Source: a virus. From it: a stretch of 64,000 nt of DNA. The position numbers were made by a program, and so were the translations under genes. Every line of letters begins with the position of its first letter. Position 1 is the first letter of the stretch. Below the pieces are notes generated by a model. That model made no database searches and had not been told where the DNA came from. It was given only the letters and a program-made list of their open reading frames with translations. The stretch is taken from the IMG/VR virus record IMGVR_UViG_3300037189_011323, positions 1-64,000 of that record. One strand, 5' to 3'. This document shows, one piece after another, positions 45,399 through 53,673 of the stretch.

Positions 45399-46340
45399 AT
45401 GACTTTTTATATTAACTATACAAACGGTGCCAATTTAACTGCAATTAGCGATGGTACAATTAATACTACATCAACAAGTTTAACACTTATTGGTAAAAAC
45501 TTTCCGACTTATGGTCAGTTATTAAATCAAAACTTGGTTAGTATGTTAGAAAATTGGGCTAATACAACTAGTCCAAATTATCCACTTGTTGGGCAGTTAT
45601 GGTATGACAGTAATAATAGTGTTATTAAGTATTATCGTGGTGGTGCCGCAAGTAATTATTGGCAAGACGTTGCAAATATACTTTATAGCAGTAGCACACC
45701 AAGCAGCCCACAACAAAATGACTTCTGGTGGGATAGCACAAACCAACAATTAAAGTATTATGATAATCGTAATTGGATTACGATTGGTCCACAAACTACC
45801 AATGACGGCTTAAATCGTGTTAGTGGAACAAATAGTTTTATTATTCAGATCGGTGGTAACAATGTATTCACAGTTGATGCATATGGTCGTGTAAATGCTG
45901 CATATAATCCTGTTGTTCAGGCTTATGGGTTTGCAACAGGCACACCATTCACAGGTAGTGGATTAACTTCTCCGCAAACTATGATTCCTGCAACAGTTTC
46001 AGTAAACGTTGGTAGTTATTTTAATGCTTCAACAGGTATCTTTACTTGTCCAGTAGCAGGAATCTATCAAGTTACGGGAACAGCCATAAGTTTGGGTTAT
46101 AATAGCATACCAGCACCTTATCAAAAGATTGAATGGTGGAAGAATGGCACTACAACATATATTAGTTGTCAGGCACAAAATCCAGCAAGTATTACAAGTG
46201 AAGACTTTGATACACCAATGATTGCCACTGGTTATGTTCAATGTTCTGCGAATGATACACTACAATTCGTTATGGCTGCAAGTGCAAATGGACAAATTGA
46301 CAATAACAACTCAACGTTGAGTATAAGATTAGTTGCTTAA
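45399..46340 (+). CDS. Tail fibre 1, shared anchor plus C1q/TNF-like C-terminus
   Basis: This 313-residue fibre has an N-terminal anchor with SLTLIGKNFPTYGQLLNQNL and GQLWYDSNNS (residues 24-72) that recurs in the two following fibre genes. A second W(W/Y)DS block (FWWDSTNQQLKYYDNRNW) lies near 110. From about residue 200, GSYFNASTGIFTCPVAGIYQ and later blocks follow the beta-jelly-roll pattern of C1q/TNF-like trimeric heads, which often bind receptors. The fibre would attach by its N-terminus to the baseplate and recognise the host with its C-terminus. Confidence 0.75.
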   Translation: MTFYINYTNGANLTAISDGTINTTSTSLTLIGKNFPTYGQLLNQNLVSMLENWANTTSPNYPLVGQLWYDSNNSVIKYYRGGAASNYWQDVANILYSSSTPSSPQQNDFWWDSTNQQLKYYDNRNWITIGPQTTNDGLNRVSGTNSFIIQIGGNNVFTVDAYGRVNAAYNPVVQAYGFATGTPFTGSGLTSPQTMIPATVSVNVGSYFNASTGIFTCPVAGIYQVTGTAISLGYNSIPAPYQKIEWWKNGTTTYISCQAQNPASITSEDFDTPMIATGYVQCSANDTLQFVMAASANGQIDNNNSTLSIRLVA

Positions 46341-46343
46341 CCA

Positions 46344-46352
46344 ATAAATAAT
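46344..46352 (+). promoter_or_regulatory. Putative late promoter before fibre 2
   Basis: ATAAATAAT ends 14 bases before the ATG at 46367, in the 26-base gap after fibre 1. An almost identical box stands before fibre 3. Confidence 0.5.
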
Positions 46353-46366
46353 ATTGGGTAATCAGC

Positions 46367-47995
46367 ATGTCATATAACATTAAAAACTTTTCTCAAACCG
46401 TAACATACACTGTCAACGACAGTACTGCTAATACCAATGCAGTCAGTCTAACGCTTTTGGGTAAAAGTTTACCCAACTATGGAACATACTTTAACCAGAA
46501 CTTTGTTTGGTTAATGGAAAACTTTAGCAGTGATAGTGCCAATCCACCACCATATGCAGTTCAAGGACAATTGTGGTGGGATAGCACTTATAAATTTATG
46601 AATGTTTATGATGGCAGTGCTTGGAAAACCATTTACGGAAATTTAGCAACACTCAATGTTAACGGTGCAGTAAACTTAAGCTCGCTTACATCAACTTCTA
46701 TAGCCGCAAATGCTATAACTGCAAACTCATTAGTTACAACATGGAATGTTGGAATTGGTGGCACACCTGCAAACTATGGCGCAGGTTATACAGATTTATG
46801 GATTGATGGAACAAGTGTTTCACAGATTGATTTGGCTCGTAGTGGAGTTTTAAAAGCATCATTTGTGGCAAATAGTGGTGGTGTGTATTTTGGTACTACT
46901 GGTAGTGCGGCTGCAAGCCTTAATATTATGACTGCTACTGGTGCATATGCCGTAAAAAATCAATTCACATTTAATACATCTGGTGATTTAGTTTCAACAA
47001 ATGGCGGTGAATTTATAGGTTATCATACTGGCGCAATTGGTGCAAATACACCCAATACAGTAGTTGCTACAAGTGTAACAACTAGTAGTGGTGGTCAACA
47101 TATTGGTTACCTAACTGGTGCTATTGGTGCAAATACACCTAACACTGTAGTTGCTACTAGTGTTACTACAAGTAGCGGTGGACAACATATTGGTTACCTA
47201 ACTGGTGCTATTGGTGCTAATACTGCAAATAGTGGTGCATTTACAACAATAACTACAACTAGTGGTGGTCAATTAACTGGTTATCATACTGGTGCAATTG
47301 GTGCAAATACACCCAATACAGTAGTTGCTACAAGTGTAACAACTAGTAGTGGTGGTCAACATATTGGTTATCTGACTGGTGCAATTGGTGCCAATACTGC
47401 AAATACTGGTGCGTTTACAACAATAACATCTACATCACATATTACTCCAACTGGAAATAACACAGCAAATCTTGGAGCAGTAAGCACATTATATGCAAAC
47501 GTTCATGGAACAAATTATTATGTTGCTAATTCAATAATACCTATTTCAAACATTACTGTTGATATTGGTACACCACAAGCAACGTTTGATGCAGTCTATG
47601 CAACTAGCTTTTTTGGAACATCTACTACCGCAAAATACGCTGACTTGGCTGAAAAATACTTACCAGATTCAAATTATGAAATTGGAACAGTTATGATGGT
47701 TGGTGGTAGTGCTGAAGTGACACAGCATGATGGACGCAAAGTTCGTGCGATTGGTGTTATAAGTGAGTATCCAGCATATAAAATGAACGATGGTCAAGTC
47801 GGTGGTGTATATGTTGCACTTAAAGGACGTGTTCCAGTTAAAGTAATTGGGCCAGTAGAAAAAGGTCAAGCTCTTATTGGAACAGCACACGGACTTGCCG
47901 TTGCACAAACTGATGATAGTCAATGGATGTTTGGTATAGCACTTGAAAATCATAATAGTATGACAATTAAGTTAATTGAAGCAGTTATACTTTAA
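46367..47995 (+). CDS. Tail fibre 2 with 29-residue repeats and a G2-like C-terminal domain
   Basis: This 542-residue fibre starts with the shared anchor (SLTLLGKSLPNYGTYFNQNF, GQLWWDST). Five tandem 29-residue repeats (residues 213-357, unit opening GGQHIGYLTGAIGANT) form a shaft. The C-terminal 120 residues (ADLAEKYLPDSNYEIGTVMM from about 426, then ALKGRVPVKVIGPVEKGQAL) are the ADLAE-type domain often found at the end of phage fibres and related to intramolecular chaperone/peptidase G2-type ends. It may trimerise and, in some homologues, cut itself. The repeat block gives it an easy way to change length. Confidence 0.78.
   Translation: MSYNIKNFSQTVTYTVNDSTANTNAVSLTLLGKSLPNYGTYFNQNFVWLMENFSSDSANPPPYAVQGQLWWDSTYKFMNVYDGSAWKTIYGNLATLNVNGAVNLSSLTSTSIAANAITANSLVTTWNVGIGGTPANYGAGYTDLWIDGTSVSQIDLARSGVLKASFVANSGGVYFGTTGSAAASLNIMTATGAYAVKNQFTFNTSGDLVSTNGGEFIGYHTGAIGANTPNTVVATSVTTSSGGQHIGYLTGAIGANTPNTVVATSVTTSSGGQHIGYLTGAIGANTANSGAFTTITTTSGGQLTGYHTGAIGANTPNTVVATSVTTSSGGQHIGYLTGAIGANTANTGAFTTITSTSHITPTGNNTANLGAVSTLYANVHGTNYYVANSIIPISNITVDIGTPQATFDAVYATSFFGTSTTAKYADLAEKYLPDSNYEIGTVMMVGGSAEVTQHDGRKVRAIGVISEYPAYKMNDGQVGGVYVALKGRVPVKVIGPVEKGQALIGTAHGLAVAQTDDSQWMFGIALENHNSMTIKLIEAVIL
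47003..47437 (+). repeat. Five in-frame 87-bp tandem repeats within fibre 2
   Basis: Units start at 47003, 47090, 47177, 47264 and 47351, exactly 87 bases apart, each coding 29 residues that open GG(Q/E). Two end types alternate: PNTVVATSVTTSS (units 1, 2 and 4) and AN(S/T)GAFTTIT (units 3 and 5). Units 1 and 4 are almost identical at DNA level across about 90 bases including silent positions, pointing to recent duplication or gene conversion. They are fibre shaft repeats, not a CRISPR array. Confidence 0.9.
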
Positions 47996-48013
47996 TGAAG
48001 TAATTCATAAACC

Positions 48014-48023
48014 GATAAATAAT
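48014..48023 (+). promoter_or_regulatory. Putative late promoter before fibre 3
   Basis: GATAAATAAT lies 19 bases before the ATG at 48043, in the 47-base gap after fibre 2. Confidence 0.5.
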
Positions 48024-48042
48024 TTAAAACAGGTTTTAAAAC

Positions 48043-49254
48043 ATGTCATATACCTTAACCGTAGTCAACCGCACACCAATTACCATTCAAAATGGTGCAA
48101 CTGATAGTTCAACAAGTTTAACTCTCGTAGGTAAAAATTATCCAAATTATGGTCAAATTATTGAACAAGACTTAATTTATCTTATGCAGAACTTTGCTGG
48201 TGGCTCACAACCTGTAAATCCTGTAACTGGTCAGTTATGGTGGAGCACAACAAGTAATAATCTACAAGTTTATAATGGAACAACTTTTAAAACAATTGGT
48301 GGTGCAACAGTAAGCACAAGTGCACCGACAAGTAGCAGTATTGCTGGTGATCTTTGGTATAAGAGTGATGATGCACAGCTTTATCTTTACAATGGTAGTA
48401 GTTGGTTGCTTATTGGTCCAAATTATACAAGTTCACAGCAACAAACAAATGCTACAGCATTAACAATTACAGATAATACAAGTTCAACTCATACAGTATT
48501 AGCATTTTATGTTGGTAATACACTAACTGGTATTTTAAGTAAAGATGCAACATTCACACCACAAAGTCCAATCACTGGATTTGCAACCATTCTTCCTGGT
48601 TATAATGTTAACTCAACAATTTTTGCTGGTAACATTACAATTAGTGGAACAATTATTCAAAATGCACAACCATATATAACAAGTCTTGGTACACTTACTG
48701 GGTTGACGGTAACAGCACCTATTGTTGGTAGTGTTCTTTATAATGCAAATACTGTTATCTATTCAAGTCAACCTAATATTACAAGTGTAGGAACACTGAC
48801 AAGTTTAACAAGTAGTGGGACTGTTCTTGCACCAAATGTTACATCAACCTTAAATGGTGCTATTGGAACAGCCGCACCAAATGTAGCAACATTTACAAAT
48901 GCTACTGTAAATAATCGCCTTGTTCAAAATGTTTATACTGCTGGAAGTGTGGGTGCAACTTATACAGTTGATTGGAGTGCAAGTAATTTTTATACATTAA
49001 CACTAACTGCAAGCTGCGCACTTACTTTCACTAATCCACCAGCAAGTGGTAAAGAACAAACTTTAACAATTGTTACAACACAAGGTGGTAGTGGTAGTTA
49101 TACATTATCATATCCAGCTGCAGTTCGTTGGGCTAACGGTGTTGCACCAACCTTAACTACAACTGTTTCATACCGTGATGTTCTTCAATTTGTAACATAT
49201 GATGGCGGAACTTCTTATTTGGGTCGTGCAATCTGGTCTAATGTAGCTCCTTGA
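48043..49254 (+). CDS. Tail fibre 3, shared anchor
   Basis: This 403-residue fibre opens with the same anchor as its neighbours (SLTLVGKNYPNYGQIIEQDL, GQLWWSTTSNNLQVYNG), then has a second WYKSDDAQLYLYNGSSWLLI block. The shaft has phage-fibre motifs such as ITSLGTLTGL and QPNITSVGTLTSL near 215-255. The C-terminal 100 residues (VDWSASNFYTLTLTASCALT onwards) form a beta-rich head of a type common in phage fibres. The third copy of the anchor shows that all three fibres compete for, or share, the same attachment site. Confidence 0.75.
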   Translation: MSYTLTVVNRTPITIQNGATDSSTSLTLVGKNYPNYGQIIEQDLIYLMQNFAGGSQPVNPVTGQLWWSTTSNNLQVYNGTTFKTIGGATVSTSAPTSSSIAGDLWYKSDDAQLYLYNGSSWLLIGPNYTSSQQQTNATALTITDNTSSTHTVLAFYVGNTLTGILSKDATFTPQSPITGFATILPGYNVNSTIFAGNITISGTIIQNAQPYITSLGTLTGLTVTAPIVGSVLYNANTVIYSSQPNITSVGTLTSLTSSGTVLAPNVTSTLNGAIGTAAPNVATFTNATVNNRLVQNVYTAGSVGATYTVDWSASNFYTLTLTASCALTFTNPPASGKEQTLTIVTTQGGSGSYTLSYPAAVRWANGVAPTLTTTVSYRDVLQFVTYDGGTSYLGRAIWSNVAP

Positions 49255-49263
49255 GGATAAAAT

Positions 49264-49656
49264 ATGTCTACAATTGCAATACCTTTAGCTAATAAAGACA
49301 AATATGAAAATAACTTGTTAGTTGTTTTAGATGGCATTAATGATGAAATGACTATTTCAAAGAAATCACATGATCCCAAAGTAATTGGTGTAACTACTGA
49401 TTATGACAATGCTGAATTAGGACTTAATGATTTTGGAGAAAATCCACACCGTCTTGTTGCTGTTAGTGGTCGTATTCTTTGCTATGTAAAGGGTCCAATT
49501 GGGTTTGGTGATTGCATTGTTACTAGTGATAAAGAAGGTGTTGGGCAAAAACTTGACCAAACAAAGTATGTTCCAGGTTGTATTATTGGAAAATCACTTA
49601 CCACTATAAAAGATAATAGTGTTGAATTAGTAGAGATGGTGCTGACTACTGCATAA
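49264..49656 (+). CDS. Stand-alone fibre-tip-like domain protein
   Basis: This 130-residue protein has no anchor or shaft. Its layout (KVIGVTTDYDNAEL, then VAVSGRILCYVKGPIGFGDC, then KYVPGCIIGKS and VELVEMVLTT) follows the order of the ADLAE-type C-terminal domain of fibre 2 (VIGVISEY, ALKGRVPVKVIGPVEKGQAL, FGIALE, IKLIEAVIL). It looks like a detached version of that domain, perhaps acting as a separate tip or chaperone for a fibre. The homology is judged by eye from motif order. Confidence 0.55.
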   Translation: MSTIAIPLANKDKYENNLLVVLDGINDEMTISKKSHDPKVIGVTTDYDNAELGLNDFGENPHRLVAVSGRILCYVKGPIGFGDCIVTSDKEGVGQKLDQTKYVPGCIIGKSLTTIKDNSVELVEMVLTTA

Positions 49657-49660
49657 ATAC
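49652..49660 (+). promoter_or_regulatory. Putative late promoter before the last fibre gene
   Basis: CATAAATAC overlaps the stop codon of the preceding gene and ends 18 bases before the ATG at 49679, with TGGGA between. Confidence 0.45.
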
Positions 49661-49678
49661 CGTTGTGGGAATTTATAA

Positions 49679-50614
49679 ATGACATATGCCAGTGGCGGTA
49701 TAATCCAAGCATCAGATTTTAATACTCGTGTATCTGCAGTTAACGCATTGTGGGGCACTGGTGCTAATGCTAATGGATATGGTCAAGCAAGCACTGTTAC
49801 TACAACTTCTACTGGTACAGTTGTTCCTGCAACTGATTGGGCCACACTTATTGCACGTTTAACTTCTGCAAATCAGCACCAAGTAAACAATACCACTGGT
49901 ATTCCATCACAGCCTACTTCGGGTGGTATTATTACCTATCTTAATACATTAGACAGTGCTATTTCTACAATTAACACAAATAAACTTTCAAGTTTTGCAC
50001 AACAGGCGGCTGCTGCTTTTACAGCGGCACAAACTGCTTCTAGTAGCACTGCATGGACAACAAGTGCACAACGCACATTTACTGCAACTTTTGCTAATGC
50101 AGATGCTGCACGTTACTTTTTTAATTCAAATGGTTATCTGGAAGTTAGTTTTGTCAATAATGCACTCGCTGGTAATAGTAAAAGTGATTATTGGCAAGCA
50201 TTTTTAGCAAATGGTGTAAAACAACATATTTTAAGAGCAAATGCATCTTATTATACTGGAACTGGTTTTACTCCAAATACTAATTTGACTACACAAGGTT
50301 ATTATAACTTAACAAGAGGTCTTGCTACTTTCTTCCAAGTATATGATACTCCAAGTTCTGTTGATTATGTTAACAACTACATGAATATACAGTATGGCAT
50401 TGGTAGTGCACAAAATGCTGGTGGTAATGGAGATAACGGTTCAGTTATCGTTATTAACGTTAATATGTTTGATGCTGCTGGTGACGTGTTAAACGATTCA
50501 GTTACTGGAAATACAGTAGTTCAAGTTCGTCCAGTTTACCCAGAAACAACTTATCTTACAACACAAAGTTGGGGCACTGTCACAATCGCTGCTAACGTCA
50601 ATACTCAAGCATAA
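49679..50614 (+). CDS. Tail fibre or virion structural protein, 311 residues
   Basis: The protein starts TYASGGIIQASDFNTRVSAV and has WGTGANANGYGQ near residue 23, a pattern of small tail proteins in aquatic myoviruses. A helical Ala/Thr stretch near 105-125 is followed by a beta-rich C-terminal domain (YLEVSFVNNALAGNSKSDYW onwards). It lacks the anchor of fibres 1-3. It is the last gene of the late tail operon; a different promoter type follows at 50616. Confidence 0.6.
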   Translation: MTYASGGIIQASDFNTRVSAVNALWGTGANANGYGQASTVTTTSTGTVVPATDWATLIARLTSANQHQVNNTTGIPSQPTSGGIITYLNTLDSAISTINTNKLSSFAQQAAAAFTAAQTASSSTAWTTSAQRTFTATFANADAARYFFNSNGYLEVSFVNNALAGNSKSDYWQAFLANGVKQHILRANASYYTGTGFTPNTNLTTQGYYNLTRGLATFFQVYDTPSSVDYVNNYMNIQYGIGSAQNAGGNGDNGSVIVINVNMFDAAGDVLNDSVTGNTVVQVRPVYPETTYLTTQSWGTVTIAANVNTQA

Positions 50615-50615
50615 T

Positions 50616-50644
50616 TTGACTTATTAATATTTTTTTGTTACAAT
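50616..50644 (+). promoter_or_regulatory. Sigma70-like promoter of the radical SAM/GT module
   Basis: TTGACT (50616-50621), a 17-base spacer ending TGT and TACAAT (50639-50644) form a strong match to the host vegetative promoter, with an extended -10. The -10 box ends six bases before the ATG at 50651 and no ribosome site is seen, so the RNA should start on or next to the ATG. The -35 and first spacer bases match those of the PP-loop/Tct operon promoter. Confidence 0.65.
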
Positions 50645-50650
50645 TTCAAT

Positions 50651-50971
50651 ATGACTCCAGAAGAACTACGTGAACGGGCTATTGACGCCTATAATCGTGA
50701 TTTAGCAAAACAAAACATCCTTACTGCCATGGAATCACGCATGACAGTAAATTATTATGATGGTGTGTTTATTGTTACTCAAGAACTTATTAGTTTTTTA
50801 AATGCTTGGCGTGACGAAGAAATTTATATGCTTGATGCTTATGATACACCAGTAAAAGTAAATGCTCATGTATTATTAATTCGCTGCAAGCAGCGTTGGC
50901 AAGAAGTTATGAATGAATTTGCTGTAGAATACGAAGAATATAAAAAGATTCGTAATGCAAGACAACTCTAA
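50651..50971 (+). CDS. Small helical protein of unknown function, first gene of the module
   Basis: This 106-residue protein is charged and helical, with NYYDGVFIVTQELISFLNAW near residue 34, then YDTPVKVNAHVLLIRCKQRW and a C-terminal acidic/basic helix. No enzyme motif is seen. Similar small proteins occur in aquatic T4-like phages from memory, without known role. It is probably leaderless, given the promoter. Its stop lies 17 bases inside the next gene. Confidence 0.6.
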   Translation: MTPEELRERAIDAYNRDLAKQNILTAMESRMTVNYYDGVFIVTQELISFLNAWRDEEIYMLDAYDTPVKVNAHVLLIRCKQRWQEVMNEFAVEYEEYKKIRNARQL

Positions 50972-51707
50972 AGGTTGTATCATATTTGCATACAACACAG
51001 ATAAAATCGATTATTTTAGTCAAGCGGTAGAAGCCGCTGATAGAGTAAATCATTTTCTTGATTTACCAGTTACTATTTTTACAAATGAAGAAAGAGAGTG
51101 TAAACACAATGTTATCATTACTGAAATTCCTCCAAAAAATTACAAACAAAGAAATATTTGGTACAACCGCAGCAGAACTGGAGCGTTTGATCTTACGCCT
51201 TACAGTAAAACACTGGTGATTGATAGTGATTATTTCTTATGCACTGATACATTAAAATATCATATTGAAAGTCAAAAACCATTTTTAATTGCGAATGAAG
51301 TTTATAATCCAGTTAAAGGTGAGAAAACAATTTTTAATATTGGAAAAAGTCATGTTCCTATGATGTGGGCTACTATAATGATATTTGACAAAAGTGATGA
51401 AGCAAAACAAATATTTGAGTTTGCAAAAATTGTTGAAAAACATTATGACTATTATAGTAGGTTATATGGTTTTCATTATTCAAGTATAAGAAACGATTAC
51501 ATTTTTAGTATAGCATGTCACGTAATGGGTGGTTATGGTTCTATATCTTATGCTTTAAAAAATTATCCTATTGTAAATTGCGATAGTCAAACATTTTATG
51601 AAAGTTTAGATAATAACAAACTTGTATACAAATATGCACATGATAAAATATACGGAAATAGATTACAAAATATAGATTTACATCTTATGAATAAAGGTCA
51701 ACTATGA
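50955..51707 (+). CDS. GT-A-like glycosyltransferase family protein
   Basis: This 250-residue protein starts with a Rossmann-like strand (GCIIFAYNTDKIDYFSQAVE), then FTNEERECKHNV, and has YSKTLVIDSDYFLCTDTLK near residue 79. A hydrophobic strand followed by DSD is the nucleotide-sugar/metal position of GT-A enzymes. A later MWATIMIFDKSDEA and IRNDYIFSIACHVMGG fit the acceptor half. The sugar and acceptor are unknown. It overlaps its neighbours at both ends (17 and 4 bases), showing coupled translation. The following gene is a divergent paralogue. Confidence 0.6.
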   Translation: MQDNSKGCIIFAYNTDKIDYFSQAVEAADRVNHFLDLPVTIFTNEERECKHNVIITEIPPKNYKQRNIWYNRSRTGAFDLTPYSKTLVIDSDYFLCTDTLKYHIESQKPFLIANEVYNPVKGEKTIFNIGKSHVPMMWATIMIFDKSDEAKQIFEFAKIVEKHYDYYSRLYGFHYSSIRNDYIFSIACHVMGGYGSISYALKNYPIVNCDSQTFYESLDNNKLVYKYAHDKIYGNRLQNIDLHLMNKGQL

Positions 51708-52546
51708 GTTCTGGTTACATATGTATTGCACAAAATAGTGGCGATGTAGATTATTTGCGTATGGCATATCTGCAAGCCTTAAGTTGTAAACTGACACAGA
51801 CAACATATAATAGTTTTAGTGTTATCGTAGATAAAGAAACTGCTGATTGTATAGAACAAAAATACATTGATGTATTTGATAATATTATTGTTATTAAAGA
51901 TGACCTTGCAAAAAATAGTAAAATTAAAATGCAGAACGAGTGTCAGGTTTTCAAGTATAGCCCTTATAAACAAACTATGAAAACCGAAGCAGACATGTTG
52001 TTTACTTCAAACTATGATGAGCTATGGTATGCTTGGAATGTTAGTAAGCAAGTTTTTTGTTCACATGTTTATACATATGACGGTCATTTAATCACAGATC
52101 GCAGTCAGCGTAAGTTGTTTGATGATAGTTTATTACCAAACGTTTATAGTGCTTGGACATATTTTTCATATGACTTGGAATGTAAACAATTTTATGATAC
52201 AATGCGTGTCATTATAGATGATTGGAATTATTACCGTGACAATTATCTTATAAACTGTCGTTATGATGAACCACGAACAGATGAAGTTTATGCACTTGCT
52301 TGTAAAATATTAGATATAAAATATAAAAGCAATGGTTTTGGGTTTGTTCATATGAAACCTAAACTTCAAAGAATTGCAACAAACTCAAGTTGGTCTGAAA
52401 TGCTTTCATTTGAAGTTCATAACGATTTTGCACCAGTTATTGGTGGGTATAAGCAATCTAAACCACTGCATTATGTTGAGAAAACCTTTGTAACAGATGA
52501 ATTATTAGATAGATATGAGTATGAATTTAACAAAAGAAGAAGTTAA
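51704..52546 (+). CDS. Divergent paralogue of the GT-A-like protein
   Basis: This 280-residue protein shares the plan of its neighbour: SGYICIAQNSGDVDYLRMAY at the start and SPYKQTMKTEADMLFTSN near residue 86 in place of the YSKTLVIDSDYFLCTD strand. The DSD motif is replaced by EAD, so metal-dependent transfer may be lost or altered. The C-terminal part carries DEVYALACKILDIKYKSNGF, parallel to NDYIFSIACHVMGGYG in the neighbour. It may be a partner subunit or a pseudo-enzyme. ATGA overlap with the upstream gene. Confidence 0.5.
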   Translation: MSSGYICIAQNSGDVDYLRMAYLQALSCKLTQTTYNSFSVIVDKETADCIEQKYIDVFDNIIVIKDDLAKNSKIKMQNECQVFKYSPYKQTMKTEADMLFTSNYDELWYAWNVSKQVFCSHVYTYDGHLITDRSQRKLFDDSLLPNVYSAWTYFSYDLECKQFYDTMRVIIDDWNYYRDNYLINCRYDEPRTDEVYALACKILDIKYKSNGFGFVHMKPKLQRIATNSSWSEMLSFEVHNDFAPVIGGYKQSKPLHYVEKTFVTDELLDRYEYEFNKRRS

Positions 52547-52742
52547 GGCTTGGTGGGATGAGTTTGAAAGAGAACTTGGAAAAATGGTAATGCCTTGTGT
52601 TCCTATGCCAGAACCTCCTCCGCCTCCACCTGTTTACAACCCAAGATGGCGGCATGGAAATACTTACTTTACACTTAAGAATGATATGCAATTTGCTGTT
52701 GATAGTTCACATACAAACGCAATGGGCTGGAAATATGAGTAA
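52515..52742 (+). CDS. Small protein with proline-rich centre, 75 residues
   Basis: This protein has an amphipathic N-terminal helix (NLTKEEVKAWWDEFERELGK), a short VMPCVPMPEPPPPPPV proline run and a polar aromatic C-terminus ending MGWKYE. It overlaps the preceding gene by 32 bases and the next by eight. The overlap, coupled start/stop and lack of interruption favour a real gene. Function is unknown. A short helix plus a residue-rich tail beside radical SAM genes resembles a peptide substrate, but no precursor motif is recognised. Confidence 0.5.
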   Translation: MSMNLTKEEVKAWWDEFERELGKMVMPCVPMPEPPPPPPVYNPRWRHGNTYFTLKNDMQFAVDSSHTNAMGWKYE

Positions 52743-53673
52743 TTTAGTTGATATAAGTGATCTTGATGTAATATTCTTAAGCTATAAAGAAACCAACGCT
52801 GATAGCAATTGGTCTTATGTTCGTAGTTTTGTTCCGTGGGCAAAACGTGTTCATGGTATAGAAGGAAGTGATGCAGCCCACAAAGCTGCCGCATCAAAAA
52901 GTGAAACAGAGAGATTTATTCTTATTGATGGTGATAATCAACCAAACCCAGAATTTTTTAATCAACAATTAAGACTTAATGATGATAATAGTGAATGTGT
53001 ATTTCGTTGGCGTGCAAAAAATCACATTAATGGGTTATGCTATGGTAATGGTGGGTTGAGCAGTTGGACTAAAACTTTTGTTAATAATATGCGAACCCAT
53101 GAAGCAAGTGACGGAAATACAGAAACAGCCGTTGAGTTCTGTTATTTTCAAAATTATTGGGCTATGCATGATGTTTGGAGTATAACATCACCAAATGGTA
53201 GTCCACAACAAGCATGGCAAGCAGGATTTCGTGAAGGTGTTAAACTTTGTCTTGACCGTGGTCGCCGTGTAAATCCAGAAGAATTTGAAAAGGCAACCTG
53301 GTTAGGCAATCGCACAAATCTTGTTATTTGGTGTAGTATCGGTGCTGATGTTGAATATGGCAAATATGCAATGTTGGGTGCTCGTCAAGGTGCTTTTAAA
53401 ACCATGTTCGATGATGATTGGGACTATACAGAAGTTCGTGATTTTGATAAGTTAGAAAATATTTGGAATGATAGTTTAGAATATAACGACAAAGAAAGTG
53501 AAACGTTTGCAAGAATGTTGCGTAAACGTTTAAATCTTGATATAGTGACTTTTAATGCTGAACAAAGTAAATGGTTTAAAAATCATCAACGTACATATCA
53601 AAATATTGATATTATGTTACCAGAAAGAGATGTAGGAAATGTCATCCGAAGTGCTGCTAGACAACTCTGGTGA
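52735..53673 (+). CDS. GT-like protein of a phage family (IDGDNQ type)
   Basis: The start is the ATG at 52735, which overlaps the upstream stop; the longer reading from 52597 runs inside the previous gene. The 312-residue product has DVIFLSYKETNADSNWSYVR near residue 9, then VPWAKRVHGIEGSDAAHKAA and RFILIDGDNQPNPEFF near 62 with an IDGDN motif in the GT-A metal position. NGLCYGNGGLSSWTKTFV near 105 follows. The family is seen in aquatic phages near fibre genes. The C-terminal unit of the 511-residue protein at 61224 has the same plan. Confidence 0.6.
   Translation: MSNLVDISDLDVIFLSYKETNADSNWSYVRSFVPWAKRVHGIEGSDAAHKAAASKSETERFILIDGDNQPNPEFFNQQLRLNDDNSECVFRWRAKNHINGLCYGNGGLSSWTKTFVNNMRTHEASDGNTETAVEFCYFQNYWAMHDVWSITSPNGSPQQAWQAGFREGVKLCLDRGRRVNPEEFEKATWLGNRTNLVIWCSIGADVEYGKYAMLGARQGAFKTMFDDDWDYTEVRDFDKLENIWNDSLEYNDKESETFARMLRKRLNLDIVTFNAEQSKWFKNHQRTYQNIDIMLPERDVGNVIRSAARQLW

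Noticed and set aside
47003-47437. CRISPR array
   Set aside because: The 87-base units are in frame, lack distinct spacers and encode a fibre shaft.
52597-52734. Longer N-terminus for the GT-like protein at 52735
   Set aside because: The added part lies inside the preceding gene in another frame and lacks protein character; ATG 52735 gives the normal family start and a stop/start overlap.
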